From Polaromonas sp. AET17H-212 (GTDB lineage Bacteria > Pseudomonadota > Gammaproteobacteria > Burkholderiales > Burkholderiaceae_C), in contig NZ_NBZW01000026.1 of NCBI RefSeq assembly GCF_002379085.1, positions 1-64,000 of the forward strand: DNA of 64,000 bases, read 5' to 3'. The notes under the pieces were generated by a model. It did no database searches, was not told the origin of the DNA, and saw nothing but the letters and a program-made list of their open reading frames with translations. The position numbers and the translations under genes are program-made. Below, one piece after another: positions 45,062-52,766 of the stretch (its first letter is position 1; every line of letters starts with the position of its first letter).

Positions 45062-45388
45062 CTATTTCAGGACGCCTAACACGCGAAGCCCGGCCGTGGT
45101 TGCTGGCATAGGTGTTTCAACCCACGGAATGTCAGGTTCATTGACTTCCACGGCTGCAGCATGCCCGACCACCGTGGACAACTCTTCACGCGCAGCCTGC
45201 AGCTCGTCGCCAGCCGGTTCACCGTAGCCTTTTTCGTGCCCCTGAAATCCAGGCACATTGCAGCCGCGGTCCATACCATCCAATGCCGCCAGTAAGCGCT
45301 TGGCACTGGCAGTAATTGTGTCCACTTCGCTGGCAAGGTAGTACGTCCTACCGTGCTCCGTGTCGTCTCGGGTTAGAGGTGTTGGCAT
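45062..45388 (-). CDS. small uncharacterised protein
   Basis: 108 residues, reverse strand, with AGAGGAAAACAA before the ATG. Sequence such as TYYLASEVDTITASAKRLLA and GDELQAAREELSTVVGHAAA suggests a helical protein. No family recognised. It is the last gene of a short reverse operon that converges on ThiF and ends at the shared terminator. Confidence 0.6.
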   Translation of the reverse strand: MPTPLTRDDTEHGRTYYLASEVDTITASAKRLLAALDGMDRGCNVPGFQGHEKGYGEPAGDELQAAREELSTVVGHAAAVEVNEPDIPWVETPMPATTAGLRVLGVLK

Positions 45389-45398
45389 TTGTTTTCCT

Positions 45399-45719
45399 CT
45401 ACTTGGTGATGAAAGTACGGGGCGTACCAGGGCGCGACGTGATCACGCGTTTTGCGACTTTGGGTTTCTGAGGGCCTTTGACCGCTTGCCGCAGCCCAAG
45501 AACAGCCATGTCGTTTGCTTCAGCGATCCCGTCGTCGTCAACATCGCTGAGTACCGCATTCGCAGCTGCTTGCAGGGCTACCAGACGGCCCCACAAGAGC
45601 TTTTCGCAGGCAGTTGCATTGCTGCCAGGCAGAAGTCCCTGTTGGCTGATCAGTTGCGCCAGCGCGAGCTGCGTCCAATAGCCAGGTTCAGGTTGTGACG
45701 GTGTGGCGATAGCTGCCAT
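45399..45719 (-). CDS. small uncharacterised protein
   Basis: 106 residues, reverse strand. Helical and alanine-rich, with YWTQLALAQLISQQGLLPG and LSDVDDDGIAEANDMAVLGL, the latter like a single EF-hand-type acidic loop (DVDDDGIAE), and a basic tail. No family recognised. It lies ten bases upstream of the 45062 gene in the same operon. Confidence 0.6.
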   Translation of the reverse strand: MAAIATPSQPEPGYWTQLALAQLISQQGLLPGSNATACEKLLWGRLVALQAAANAVLSDVDDDGIAEANDMAVLGLRQAVKGPQKPKVAKRVITSRPGTPRTFITK

Positions 45720-45730
45720 GATGGTTTCCG

Positions 45731-45923
45731 TTACTTTGGCGAGTTGACAGGAGTGCGAATTTCGGCGCCGGTCAGCTTGACGCCACCAGGGCCGAAGGAA
45801 AAGCTCAAAACACCGCTACGAACCCGCACATCATTCTGGCTGGTGCCAATGGGGTTTGTCTTAAGCATGTCAACCATTTCAGCCTCAGTGACGGCCTGGT
45901 ATTCTGAGCAATTAAAGTCGTAA
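45731..45923 (-). pseudogene. small gene truncated at its 5' end by the insertion
   Basis: The reverse frame reads SEYQAVTEAEMVDMLKTNPI and on to GVKLTGAEIRTPVNSPK before a TAA at 45731-45733. Reading upstream, it runs into the TGTTTACGACTTTAATTG repeat and stops within a few codons. Its natural start is gone. The remaining 59 residues look like a real small protein with a beta-rich end. Translation from an internal Met (45863-45865 or just before) remains possible. Confidence 0.5.
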
Positions 45924-46035
45924 ACAGCCGACTAGCATTCATGCGCCTTTGCGGTGTACCAAATCAACAACACTCAAAGCCAAAGTCGTAAACACATTGG
46001 CGCGCTGCGTCATCCAAAGGCATGCGGGCCGCGCG

Positions 46036-46260
46036 ATCAGTGGAGCGGTGGAGCTGAAACAGGTATTCGGCTGGCTGTCAATTGGAACGGCCATATCCGG
46101 CTTCATCGGGCCGTTCGCGGCGGGGCTGTTGATCGATCACGCGGGTGCCACCGCCGGCAGCACTACGGGCTACAGAGCAGCCTTTTTATTGATGGCGATT
46201 TTTCCGCTGCTGTGTTGGTTGCTGTTGCGAAGCATGACCGTGTTGCCGCTTACCGGCGTG
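46036..46260 (+). pseudogene. MFS transporter fragment
   Basis: About 75 residues match the C-terminal end of a Major Facilitator protein: VFGWLSIGTAISGFIGPFAA, then LLIDHAG, then YRAAFLLMAIFPLLCWLLLR. Start and most transmembrane helices are missing and the frame drifts into unrelated sequence after about 46260. It is debris carried within the insertion. Confidence 0.6.
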
Positions 46261-46402
46261 CCGAAGGTGAGTAAAAACTCGATCACGCCGGCATCGCTGG
46301 CACCGTGCACGAAGCCGCGGGCCCTGTTGGTCCTCAGCCCTTGTGAAAATTTGCGACAGCCGCTGCACTGGCAAGATGGTCAGGGCGAGTTACATTTAAT
46401 GG

Positions 46403-47149
46403 ATGGCCAAGCCTCGTTTCAACTTCATGCTGCGATTGCTCGATCGGAATCCTGATCGGGTACCGATGTCGCACCTGGGGGCCTACATTCAGGAGTTCGC
46501 CGCACTACTTGGCGAGGAGAACAAGCCGATATTCAAGGGCATCAAGAAGGCGAGCACCGGCTGCCTGGCTGAAGTGCCCGTCGAGCGGATGCACTACAGC
46601 CGCGCTCGCATCGTCCAAGCCAAGAACGACGAGAACAGCAAACCAGGGCGTCACTTGCGCGCGATCGAGGCCCTTATGGGCCGCGATGCGATCAAGGAAG
46701 CTCAGATTCTGGACGAAGTCGGCAACGTCATACACGTGATCTTCGGCATCATGCCTGAGGACAACCCCTCGGCCGATCGCCTGTACCAGGAGAGCACCGT
46801 CGATGGATGGGTGACCGGTCTGGTTGGCGCCGATGACTCGATGCACCTCTACGTTCGCGACCATTTCGACCGCGATCTGAGACTTGTCGTCCGCGACGAG
46901 GAACTGGCCAGGAACATCCTCACTCACTTCCGCTCGGGCACGGTGCGCCTGTGTGTGCGCGGCACTTGGTTGCGCACGGACAACGGCTGGTCGCCCGAGG
47001 CCAGCAAGTGCACCGTGCAGGGCTTCGAGCCCCTCGAGGACACGCCGTTCGGAGAAGTATTGGCAGCCGCGGCACGGGTGCCTGGCAACGGCTGGGCCGA
47101 AGCTGCAGACCCGATGGCCGACTGGGCGAACATCAGAGGCATCCATTGA
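46403..47149 (+). CDS. uncharacterised partner of the PIN-domain protein
   Basis: 248 residues (MAKPRFNFMLRLLDRNPDRV). Not recognised. The first 130 residues contain LGAYIQEFAALLGEENKPIF, which looks like a small alpha/beta fold, and the second half (MHLYVRDHFDRDLRLVVRDE, VRLCVRGTWLRTD) looks beta-rich. Its TGA overlaps the TTG start of the PIN gene, so the two are translated together. The layout is like a toxin-antitoxin or defence pair, with this protein as possible regulator or sensor (inference). Confidence 0.6.
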   Translation: MAKPRFNFMLRLLDRNPDRVPMSHLGAYIQEFAALLGEENKPIFKGIKKASTGCLAEVPVERMHYSRARIVQAKNDENSKPGRHLRAIEALMGRDAIKEAQILDEVGNVIHVIFGIMPEDNPSADRLYQESTVDGWVTGLVGADDSMHLYVRDHFDRDLRLVVRDEELARNILTHFRSGTVRLCVRGTWLRTDNGWSPEASKCTVQGFEPLEDTPFGEVLAAAARVPGNGWAEAADPMADWANIRGIH

Positions 47150-47739
47150 AAACACTGCCAAAGGTCATCGTCGTCGACGCGAATTTCATCATCGCGTACT
47201 GCAGTAGCAAAACGACCCCCGATGACCGCGCACGGATCCAGCACTTCATCGAACGCGTGGAAAAAGCAAAGGCAAAAGTGGTGTTCCCGATGGTCGCCGT
47301 CGCCGAATTCCTTGTGGGCGCAGACTTAGCTGGCGTCGAATTTCTGAACACGCTGGACCGCAAGACGCACATCCAAATGGCCGACTTCAATCGTGCGGCC
47401 GCCTTCGAGCTGGCGCAGATCGACCGCGCAGCCATTGGCTCGGGTGACAAGAAGGACGAGTCGGAAGAGCCTTGGCAGAAAATCAAGACCGATCGCCAGA
47501 TCGTGGCCATCGGAAAGGCTCAGGGCGCACAGCTCGTGATCAGCAACGACAAGAACGTTCGGAACAACGCCCTTCGCGTGAATATCCAAGCAATGAAGAT
47601 TCAGGAATTGACGCTGCCCGAGAGCGCGCGCCAGATGCACCTTGTGCCCCCGCCGATCAAGAGCATTCCGAAGGCGAGAGCTAAGCCAACGCCATTGAAG
47701 GTGATCAAGCCGAGTTCTCGGCCGGTTCCGAAAGTGTAG
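47146..47739 (+). CDS. PIN-domain protein
   Basis: 197 residues starting at TTG 47146, overlapping the previous stop. VIVVDANFIIAYCSSK gives the first Asp, VAVAEFLVGADL the Glu, TDRQIVAIGKAQGAQLVISN and DKNVRNNALR the later Asp residues, so the four-acid PIN nuclease site looks complete. PIN proteins are mostly RNases. The C-terminal 55 residues are an extra proline/lysine-rich tail. It differs from VapC in its longer insert around residues 75-110 (SGDKKDESEEPW). Confidence 0.72.
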   Translation: MKTLPKVIVVDANFIIAYCSSKTTPDDRARIQHFIERVEKAKAKVVFPMVAVAEFLVGADLAGVEFLNTLDRKTHIQMADFNRAAAFELAQIDRAAIGSGDKKDESEEPWQKIKTDRQIVAIGKAQGAQLVISNDKNVRNNALRVNIQAMKIQELTLPESARQMHLVPPPIKSIPKARAKPTPLKVIKPSSRPVPKV

Positions 47740-47928
47740 AGCGCACGGCTGCTTTTCACCCGGAAGCTTTGTTTACGACTTTACCAAAGCATCAAGAATA
47801 CAGACACTTCGCCAGACCCGCATGGATGCTAGAGCCGTGTTTACGACTGTAATTACCTGTTTACGACTTTAATTGTCCAGAATAGCTTCATCTATGTCAT
47901 CAACAAGATACTGGGGCACGCTGTTTTC
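47740..47928. repeat. three TGTTTACGAC direct repeats
   Basis: Copies start at about 47770, 47838 and 47858, all facing right, the last two exactly 20 bases apart. Nothing else is seen in this interval. Confidence 0.7.
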
Positions 47929-48093
47929 CTATTGCGCATTGGCGCGAAGTTGACGAAGAACGGACTCAGCTTGCGGAACCAGCCACTCTTTGTCCTTGTG
48001 AATTGCATCTACCAGGATGCGCTTGGCGTGCGCTGCATCCGACACCACCATCTCACCGCCCAGTGCGAATGTCCGTTTGGGTTTTGTGTTCAT
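47929..48093 (-). CDS. small uncharacterised protein
   Basis: 54 residues from the reverse-strand ATG at 48093 (MNTKPKRTFALGGEMVVSDA). A longer in-frame start at 48162 is less likely. Basic N-terminus and a helical C-terminus (DKEWLVPQAESVLRQLRANA). It is the last gene of the reverse HTH/recombinase/ATPase group, separated from the HTH gene by seven bases. Could be a small accessory DNA-binding protein; no family recognised. Confidence 0.5.
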   Translation of the reverse strand: MNTKPKRTFALGGEMVVSDAAHAKRILVDAIHKDKEWLVPQAESVLRQLRANAQ

Positions 48094-48100
48094 GGCTTTA

Positions 48101-48367
48101 TTATATATCCCCAATGGGGATATTGCAAGAGCTATTTGCAACTTTCTTTTTGGTGCGCTCATGCGCTACCTTCAACCGCTCGTGCTCAAGCACCTCCCGT
48201 ACAAATTTCCACATTGCTTCATCCATCGCCCTGTGATCGTTGGATTTGCTCGGCAACAACCACTTGTCGAGCGTGCGCTTGGGGCATGCCAGGCGCAAAG
48301 CGAAGTCTTCCCGCTTCAAACTCAGCTCAGCCATTGCCTCGCGCAAAAATTCTTGCTGTGTGGTCAT
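48101..48367 (-). CDS. small HTH (Cro/XRE-like) protein
   Basis: 88 residues. LREAMAELSLKREDFALRLA and CPKRTLDKWLLPSKSNDHRA form a helix-turn-helix in which the recognition helix is RTLDKW, followed by an EMWKF-like helical tail. Short proteins of this type occur on plasmids as transcription regulators. Its start overlaps the stop of the recombinase-like gene, so it may control or work with that group. Confidence 0.65.
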   Translation of the reverse strand: MTTQQEFLREAMAELSLKREDFALRLACPKRTLDKWLLPSKSNDHRAMDEAMWKFVREVLEHERLKVAHERTKKKVANSSCNIPIGDI

Positions 48368-49023
48368 AAGGCTCCCGCCACGATGTCAGCCAAGCGCACC
48401 GGGTCTTTTTCAACAAGCCGCTTGGTAGTGGTAATCGATTTGTGCCCAAGGATTTTTGCGATGTGTACCAGGTCATACCCCTTGCGATATTGCTTGACCG
48501 CCCACGTTCTGCGTGCTGCTTGGGCATTCCCGCCTTCAACACCTGCATTGGTATGCAGCCGGGAGATCAGTGCCCCCAAGGTATTGCAGGAATAGCTCAA
48601 AACGCCCGATGGCAGCATTTTCGAAGTCAGGGCATATGGCTTGCCGTCATCCGTCAGAAAAAGCGCGCTGTCAGGGTCCATGCCTCGATACGCACCTTTT
48701 CTGATCGTGGCCCCATGTTTGCGCTCCAGGCGCCAGGCGATGTACTTGTCCAGCGAATTCACCACGCGCTTGTTTGACCAATACAACGGACGCTCCTCGC
48801 CGTTGTGCGCAACATCCTCACGGACAGAGCTCTCCACTTTCACCCGCCCATCAGGCTGGAGATAGTCCGACACCTTCAACCGAGCAAGCTCCGTGGTTGA
48901 TAGCGCTGTTCCGTACAGTACAAACAGCAAGGCTACATCCCGTTCCGGCATACGGCTATACCCTTGCGTTGCCTTGAGCATGTGCTCCAGGTTTTTATCC
49001 TCAACAACTGGTGGAAGGGCCAT
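48364..49023 (-). CDS. tyrosine recombinase-like protein lacking key catalytic residues
   Basis: 219 residues, the size of a bare catalytic domain. LLFVLYGTALSTTELARLKV aligns with the region of catalytic Arg I but has Ser in place of Arg, and LGHKSITTTKRLVEKDP aligns with the box 2 end but has no tyrosine nucleophile. AQAARRTWAVKQYRKGYDLV keeps one Arg while the flanking His positions are lost. The fold is clear, activity as a recombinase is unlikely. It is co-directional with an AAA ATPase and an HTH protein. Confidence 0.7.
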   Translation of the reverse strand: MALPPVVEDKNLEHMLKATQGYSRMPERDVALLFVLYGTALSTTELARLKVSDYLQPDGRVKVESSVREDVAHNGEERPLYWSNKRVVNSLDKYIAWRLERKHGATIRKGAYRGMDPDSALFLTDDGKPYALTSKMLPSGVLSYSCNTLGALISRLHTNAGVEGGNAQAARRTWAVKQYRKGYDLVHIAKILGHKSITTTKRLVEKDPVRLADIVAGAL

Positions 49024-49029
49024 GGGTCT

Positions 49030-50211
49030 TTACATCCTTGGGCGTGGGAATGGCTTTGGCGCTGGCGTGGTTGGGTTTGGGGCATCCAGACGCAGTAACT
49101 CGCCAAGGCTTGTGTCCTCCAGTGCGTAGACACCTCGGGCGGCCTTCCAGACCAATCCTTTTTCTTGCAAGGCGACAAGTGCCTGCTGGACATTAGACAG
49201 GTCAGCGACAACATCGCTCTTGGGCGCAATACTGGACATTGCGCTTTGATACAGCTCCATGGTTTTCGCCTCAAAAGGCGCATAGTCTGGCCCTGCCGTG
49301 GCCAGAACCTGAAAAACTGCTGACTGTAATGGCGTCAGGCTGTGAATGACGCGCTTCGCTTCTTTGTTGGTGGAGTCGATTTCAAGCAGAACTTCCTCGT
49401 AAAACCGACTTGCTATGTCCTTCTTTTCGACCCCAAAGGCAAAGCGCAACGTGTCCGCTGCGGCTCCCAATATCTCTGGCCGGAATGACGCCTTGCTGAA
49501 CAGATCAAACACCACGTCAGGATCGATGGTCGCACCGAGGTCTGCATGAGCACAGAACCATTTGACGTACTCCATACCGAGGGATGGGAACCGAACCAAC
49601 GGCGCCCCAAAAAACGCCTGATCCTTGCTATTGCGCAGCATCGCCAGCTTATCCTGGTTGGAGCCAGTGGCCACCACCCGCAGGCCCTTGTGCCGAGTGC
49701 TGTTGAGTTCGTCCCGCGCAGCTTTTAGGGCAAACAATGCATTGGTGCCGCCGTCGGTTGTGATGGCGTGCTGAGCCTCGTCAATCACGAGAACGATGGG
49801 TGTCTGCACATCGTCCGACAAAGCGCTCAACGCTGCACTGAGCGAAATACCCTGCGCGAGCCCAAGTTTGTCCAGCGTGAAGGACGTGCCAGCAATTGAA
49901 ACTTTGTCCAGTCCTGTTGACTTGGCCAGGCGTTTGAGAACGCCGTCGTGCTTTGCCAATTCAGTTCGGATTGCATTCACGATGGCATCGCCTGGGTCTG
50001 TTTGACGATTCTCCCAAAGGTCCACATAGAGAACCAATGCCCCTTTGGCTTCCAACTGTGGTCGCAGGTCTTCGCGCAAGAACGTGGACTTGCCCGTGCG
50101 CCTGGGCGCAGCGAGAAACAACCCCGAGCTCGATGCCGACGTTGGGGATGTAAAAAGTATCTTGTCCGCAATCTCGGCGGCAAGTTCAGTGCGTTTGAAG
50201 AGGCTAGTCAA
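49030..50211 (-). CDS. AAA ATPase next to the recombinase-like gene
   Basis: 393 residues, reverse strand. LFLAAPRRTGKSTFLREDLR is Walker A (about residues 32-46) and PIVLVIDEAQHAITTDGG is Walker B. VVATGSNQDKLAMLRNSKDQ carries the sensor-1 position. The C-terminal part (residues 285-370) looks like a winged helix. The type is that of the broad ORC/TniB-like ATPases that bind DNA and help recombination or target choice. It starts the four-gene reverse group. Confidence 0.75.
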   Translation of the reverse strand: MTSLFKRTELAAEIADKILFTSPTSASSSGLFLAAPRRTGKSTFLREDLRPQLEAKGALVLYVDLWENRQTDPGDAIVNAIRTELAKHDGVLKRLAKSTGLDKVSIAGTSFTLDKLGLAQGISLSAALSALSDDVQTPIVLVIDEAQHAITTDGGTNALFALKAARDELNSTRHKGLRVVATGSNQDKLAMLRNSKDQAFFGAPLVRFPSLGMEYVKWFCAHADLGATIDPDVVFDLFSKASFRPEILGAAADTLRFAFGVEKKDIASRFYEEVLLEIDSTNKEAKRVIHSLTPLQSAVFQVLATAGPDYAPFEAKTMELYQSAMSSIAPKSDVVADLSNVQQALVALQEKGLVWKAARGVYALEDTSLGELLRLDAPNPTTPAPKPFPRPRM

Positions 50212-50380
50212 GGGTGGTCTCGAATGAATTATTGCAATTTATAGACAATTATAGCTAACTCATGGAATTGATGCAATACGTGTAATTTCCGTTAGTTTAG
50301 GCGACCTAGAAACGGAAAACAAGCTCGCAGGCCGCAAATTTGCTGGATTGAAAGGAAAGTTGGATGAAACGTACAGGCAA

Positions 50381-50413
50381 AGAAAAAGGCCCCAACCGTG
50401 AGGAAGGGGCCTT
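50381..50413 (-). terminator. rho-independent terminator of the 50.4-52.3 kb operon
   Basis: AAGGCCCC (50386-50393) pairs with GGGGCCTT (50406-50413); an A run on the left reads as the T run for reverse-strand transcripts. Confidence 0.9.
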
Positions 50414-50430
50414 GAGGGGGTTTGACAGAT

Positions 50431-50919
50431 TCACATCCGCATTGCTGGGCGCGATCTTTCGAGACTGGGCTCGGGTTGAGTGACTTCAAACATCCAGTCA
50501 CACTCTTCGTTGTCCGCCATGTAGCAAGTCAATTCTTTGCCGCGATACTTGGCCGGGACGCATTCTGGGAAAAGCTCGATTAGCTTTCCAACCATGCGCA
50601 CATCCCAGCCGTCGATCAGCTTCAGGCCTGCTTCGCGTGCCCGCAAAACAGTCTGATTCCAAGCGACATCAAGACGTGTGTCGTTGACAGATTTCGCGGC
50701 CCCAGCGATCCAGACGCCGCGCTTGGCCTCAAAAGCCTCGGCAAAGGCTCGCATTTCATCACGTTCGCCCTTGGTCGCAAGAACAAATGGCAAGAGCGCT
50801 TCGAATGCGGGGGCAGAACCTTTTCGCAAAGGGCCGCCAATGACGGTCCCGGTTGGCCACTCTTGAATAGCGCCGCCGAAAATCAGTTTCGCCTTCGCCT
50901 TGATGGCTTCAAATTTCAT
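50431..50919 (-). CDS. uncharacterised protein
   Basis: 162 residues from the reverse ATG at 50919, with AAGGAG upstream. A longer in-frame start at 51024 has no ribosome-binding site. Contains FGGAIQEWPTGTVIGGPLRK and GLKLIDGWDVRMVGKLIELF. A CYMADNEECDWMFEV segment has two cysteines. No family recognised. Last gene of a four-gene reverse operon. Confidence 0.6.
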   Translation of the reverse strand: MKFEAIKAKAKLIFGGAIQEWPTGTVIGGPLRKGSAPAFEALLPFVLATKGERDEMRAFAEAFEAKRGVWIAGAAKSVNDTRLDVAWNQTVLRAREAGLKLIDGWDVRMVGKLIELFPECVPAKYRGKELTCYMADNEECDWMFEVTQPEPSLERSRPAMRM

Positions 50920-50965
50920 GGATTGCTCCTTGTGTTGGTGCATTTTGTACCATTTTCCTTTTCCT

Positions 50966-51541
50966 TCAGCCGCGATGGCGTTCAGCTGACTCAAGCATCT
51001 CGTCAGTCGAATTCCCTTCGACAACGATTAGCACAAAGGGCCTTTTTGTTGCCTGCATAACAGGAAACCTGCTTACCCAGGCTTCTCGCCCATCGGCAAG
51101 ATAATGCTGCTCTGGCTGCACCGGAGGGATGGTCCCTTCCTTCAGCCGTAACGGCCCGCTTGCCGCGTAGACTTCGACATCCGACTCGGGCGCCACCTCG
51201 TCTGCGAAAGATGCCAGCACGGGATCCCCTTGCACCTTGTCGGCCAGGTAGACCCCCCGTGCAATTTCGCCTTGTTGGTTTTCCATTTTCCGGTCAGTCG
51301 CCCGCTTCGTGTTTGTGGAAGCTGGAGAATCTAGCTGGAAGCCTTCACCCAATCGAGTTGGTTTGGCGCCCAGTTCTGGGGGAAAGGCGGAATCAACACG
51401 TTCGACCTCTGTCGCGTAGGTGCGAACTTCTGTCACTATGGATGGCTCCCCTTTGGCGGCTTTACCAAACCGCCACCAAGAAATGGCCGGTTTTCCGTCC
51501 ATTTCACCCCACTCACCGGGTTTCATGGTTAGTGTTGTCAT
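50966..51541 (-). CDS. uncharacterised protein
   Basis: 191 residues with AGGAAA before the ATG. Contains GEWGEMDGKPAISWWRFGKA at the N-terminus, a linker, and a C-terminal region ADKVQGDPVLASFADEVAPE then GREAWVSRFPVMQATKRPFV. No family recognised. It sits 12 bases downstream of the 51554 gene in the same operon. Confidence 0.6.
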   Translation of the reverse strand: MTTLTMKPGEWGEMDGKPAISWWRFGKAAKGEPSIVTEVRTYATEVERVDSAFPPELGAKPTRLGEGFQLDSPASTNTKRATDRKMENQQGEIARGVYLADKVQGDPVLASFADEVAPESDVEVYAASGPLRLKEGTIPPVQPEQHYLADGREAWVSRFPVMQATKRPFVLIVVEGNSTDEMLESAERHRG

Positions 51542-51553
51542 TTTCCTATTCCT

Positions 51554-51832
51554 TCACAGCGGTGTGTGCAGAGGCATCAGGGCGAAGCCGCCGTCTGCGG
51601 TTCCCCATGTGACTTGTGTTTTCCCATCCAGAACCAGCACATCTGAATCACCCGCGAGAATTTCAACTGTCTTGCAGTTCTCTTCAGAGAGTCGGTAGTA
51701 CGGGCGCTTGAGGCGTGCTACAAAGGCTTTGAAATCGCCTTTGTGGTGCTTGTTGGCCAGCGGCTGCAGGCGCTCAAACAATTTGTTTGGCCTCTCCAGC
51801 ATCGGTGACCCCGTTTGCATGATTATTTCCAT
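51554..51832 (-). CDS. small uncharacterised protein
   Basis: 92 residues. Contains LFERLQPLANKHHKGDFKAF and VEILAGDSDVLVLDGKTQVT, an alpha/beta pattern. AGGAAA precedes the ATG, the same ribosome-binding sequence as in the next gene. No family recognised. Confidence 0.6.
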   Translation of the reverse strand: MEIIMQTGSPMLERPNKLFERLQPLANKHHKGDFKAFVARLKRPYYRLSEENCKTVEILAGDSDVLVLDGKTQVTWGTADGGFALMPLHTPL

Positions 51833-51839
51833 TTTCCTA

Positions 51840-52271
51840 TCAGGCGCGAGGCCTGCTCCGTATCTTGTTTGATTGCCCTTGCATCGCTGGAATGAAGTCC
51901 AGTTTTACAAGGGCGCTTATGTGAGTGAGTCCGCGTTCTACCGCAACCTCAATTCTGTGTCCGCCGTCCAGCAACCCCACTGAGCCATCGATTGAACCAG
52001 TGAGGATCGGTCGAAAAAGCTCATTCATCGGAACATTCCGAATCGACCGCAGCCGCTTGCTACGTTCATCGGAAGACTCCCGACAGGTAGGGCAAATGAT
52101 GGCCTCAATTGGGACATCAGCAATGACCCAGGACGCGGCTTCTTCCAAATCATCCTGATCCAGGATGAATGGAGCATCGCCACTGGCCGCTTCCAGAGCT
52201 TCGGAGGTGTTTTCAATCAACGAAGCGCCAAGCATCCATGGTGGCTCCGTTGTGCTCAATACCATTTCCAT
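51840..52271 (-). CDS. ParB/Srx-like domain protein
   Basis: 143 residues. NVPMNELFRPILTGSIDGSV followed by GLLDGGHRIEVAVERGLTHI resembles the ParB N-terminal or sulfiredoxin-like GGHR motif (phosphate/CTP binding). No helix-turn-helix follows. A CPTCRES pair could bind metal. It is the first gene of the reverse operon and is preceded by one of the two-hairpin leaders. This is the third ParB-like protein in the window, after 21931 and 34357. Confidence 0.55.
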   Translation of the reverse strand: MEMVLSTTEPPWMLGASLIENTSEALEAASGDAPFILDQDDLEEAASWVIADVPIEAIICPTCRESSDERSKRLRSIRNVPMNELFRPILTGSIDGSVGLLDGGHRIEVAVERGLTHISALVKLDFIPAMQGQSNKIRSRPRA

Positions 52272-52326
52272 TGATCTCCTGTGTGGAGAGCACCGGCCCG
52301 GGTGGGCAACTGGTGCCCATCTGGGT
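52269..52326 (-). promoter_or_regulatory. two-hairpin leader of the reverse operon
   Basis: Read on the reverse strand, hairpin 1 is TGGGCA, loop CCAGT, TGCCCA (52303-52319), framed by CCC (52323-52325) and GGG (52297-52299). Hairpin 2 is TCTCC, loop ACACA, GGAGA (52275-52289), which covers the ribosome-binding site. Architecture matches the forward-strand leaders. The remaining interval up to 52766 shows no gene. Confidence 0.7.
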
Positions 52327-52766
52327 TGTTCTGAAATTAACCGTATGCCTTCAAGACACGGTCCCTACCGACTCGCGGGGCAGCGCAAATACACCGCCGC
52401 GAGTGAAGAAGAAACTACGTCTATTCCGAAGACTTTCAATCTAGGCCTGGATCTTGTGCGCTAGGCTCGCCAAAAGGCGATGTCATCGCCCAAGGCAGTA
52501 ATTGAATGCGACTCCGCGATTGGAGCCGTTGTTGAAAGGCTAGCACTTGGGCTAGCAAGTCAGCTTTGCGCTGAAGTGGTAGGATTTTAGCGATTTCTAT
52601 GCGCTCTGTCAGGCCATCTGGCCAGAAGTCAGGAGTTATGAATGGAAATTAGGAGTCTTGGGGGCGTGGCGGTGGGCACGCAATTCACGGCTTTCTATTT
52701 GATGCACGCCACTCCCTGGACGCCATGAGATGGCCGACCCACGGGCTGCGCCCGCATTTCCACTGC

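Larger units (their letters stand above)
45909..47875. mobile_element. insertion bounded by a perfect 19-bp inverted repeat, with extra internal copies
   Basis: CAATTAAAGTCGTAAACAG at 45909-45927 is the exact reverse complement of CTGTTTACGACTTTAATTG at 47857-47875. Further copies of TGTTTACGACTTT lie at about 45981-45996 (reverse), 47769-47783 and 47838-47854 (forward, one mismatch). Clustered end repeats of this sort are typical of TnsB/TniA-type transposons. However, the TGT ends point away from the 1.97-kb interval, so the interval might be DNA between two element ends rather than the element itself. No transposase is inside. Contents: an MFS fragment and a two-gene PIN operon. Confidence 0.6.
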
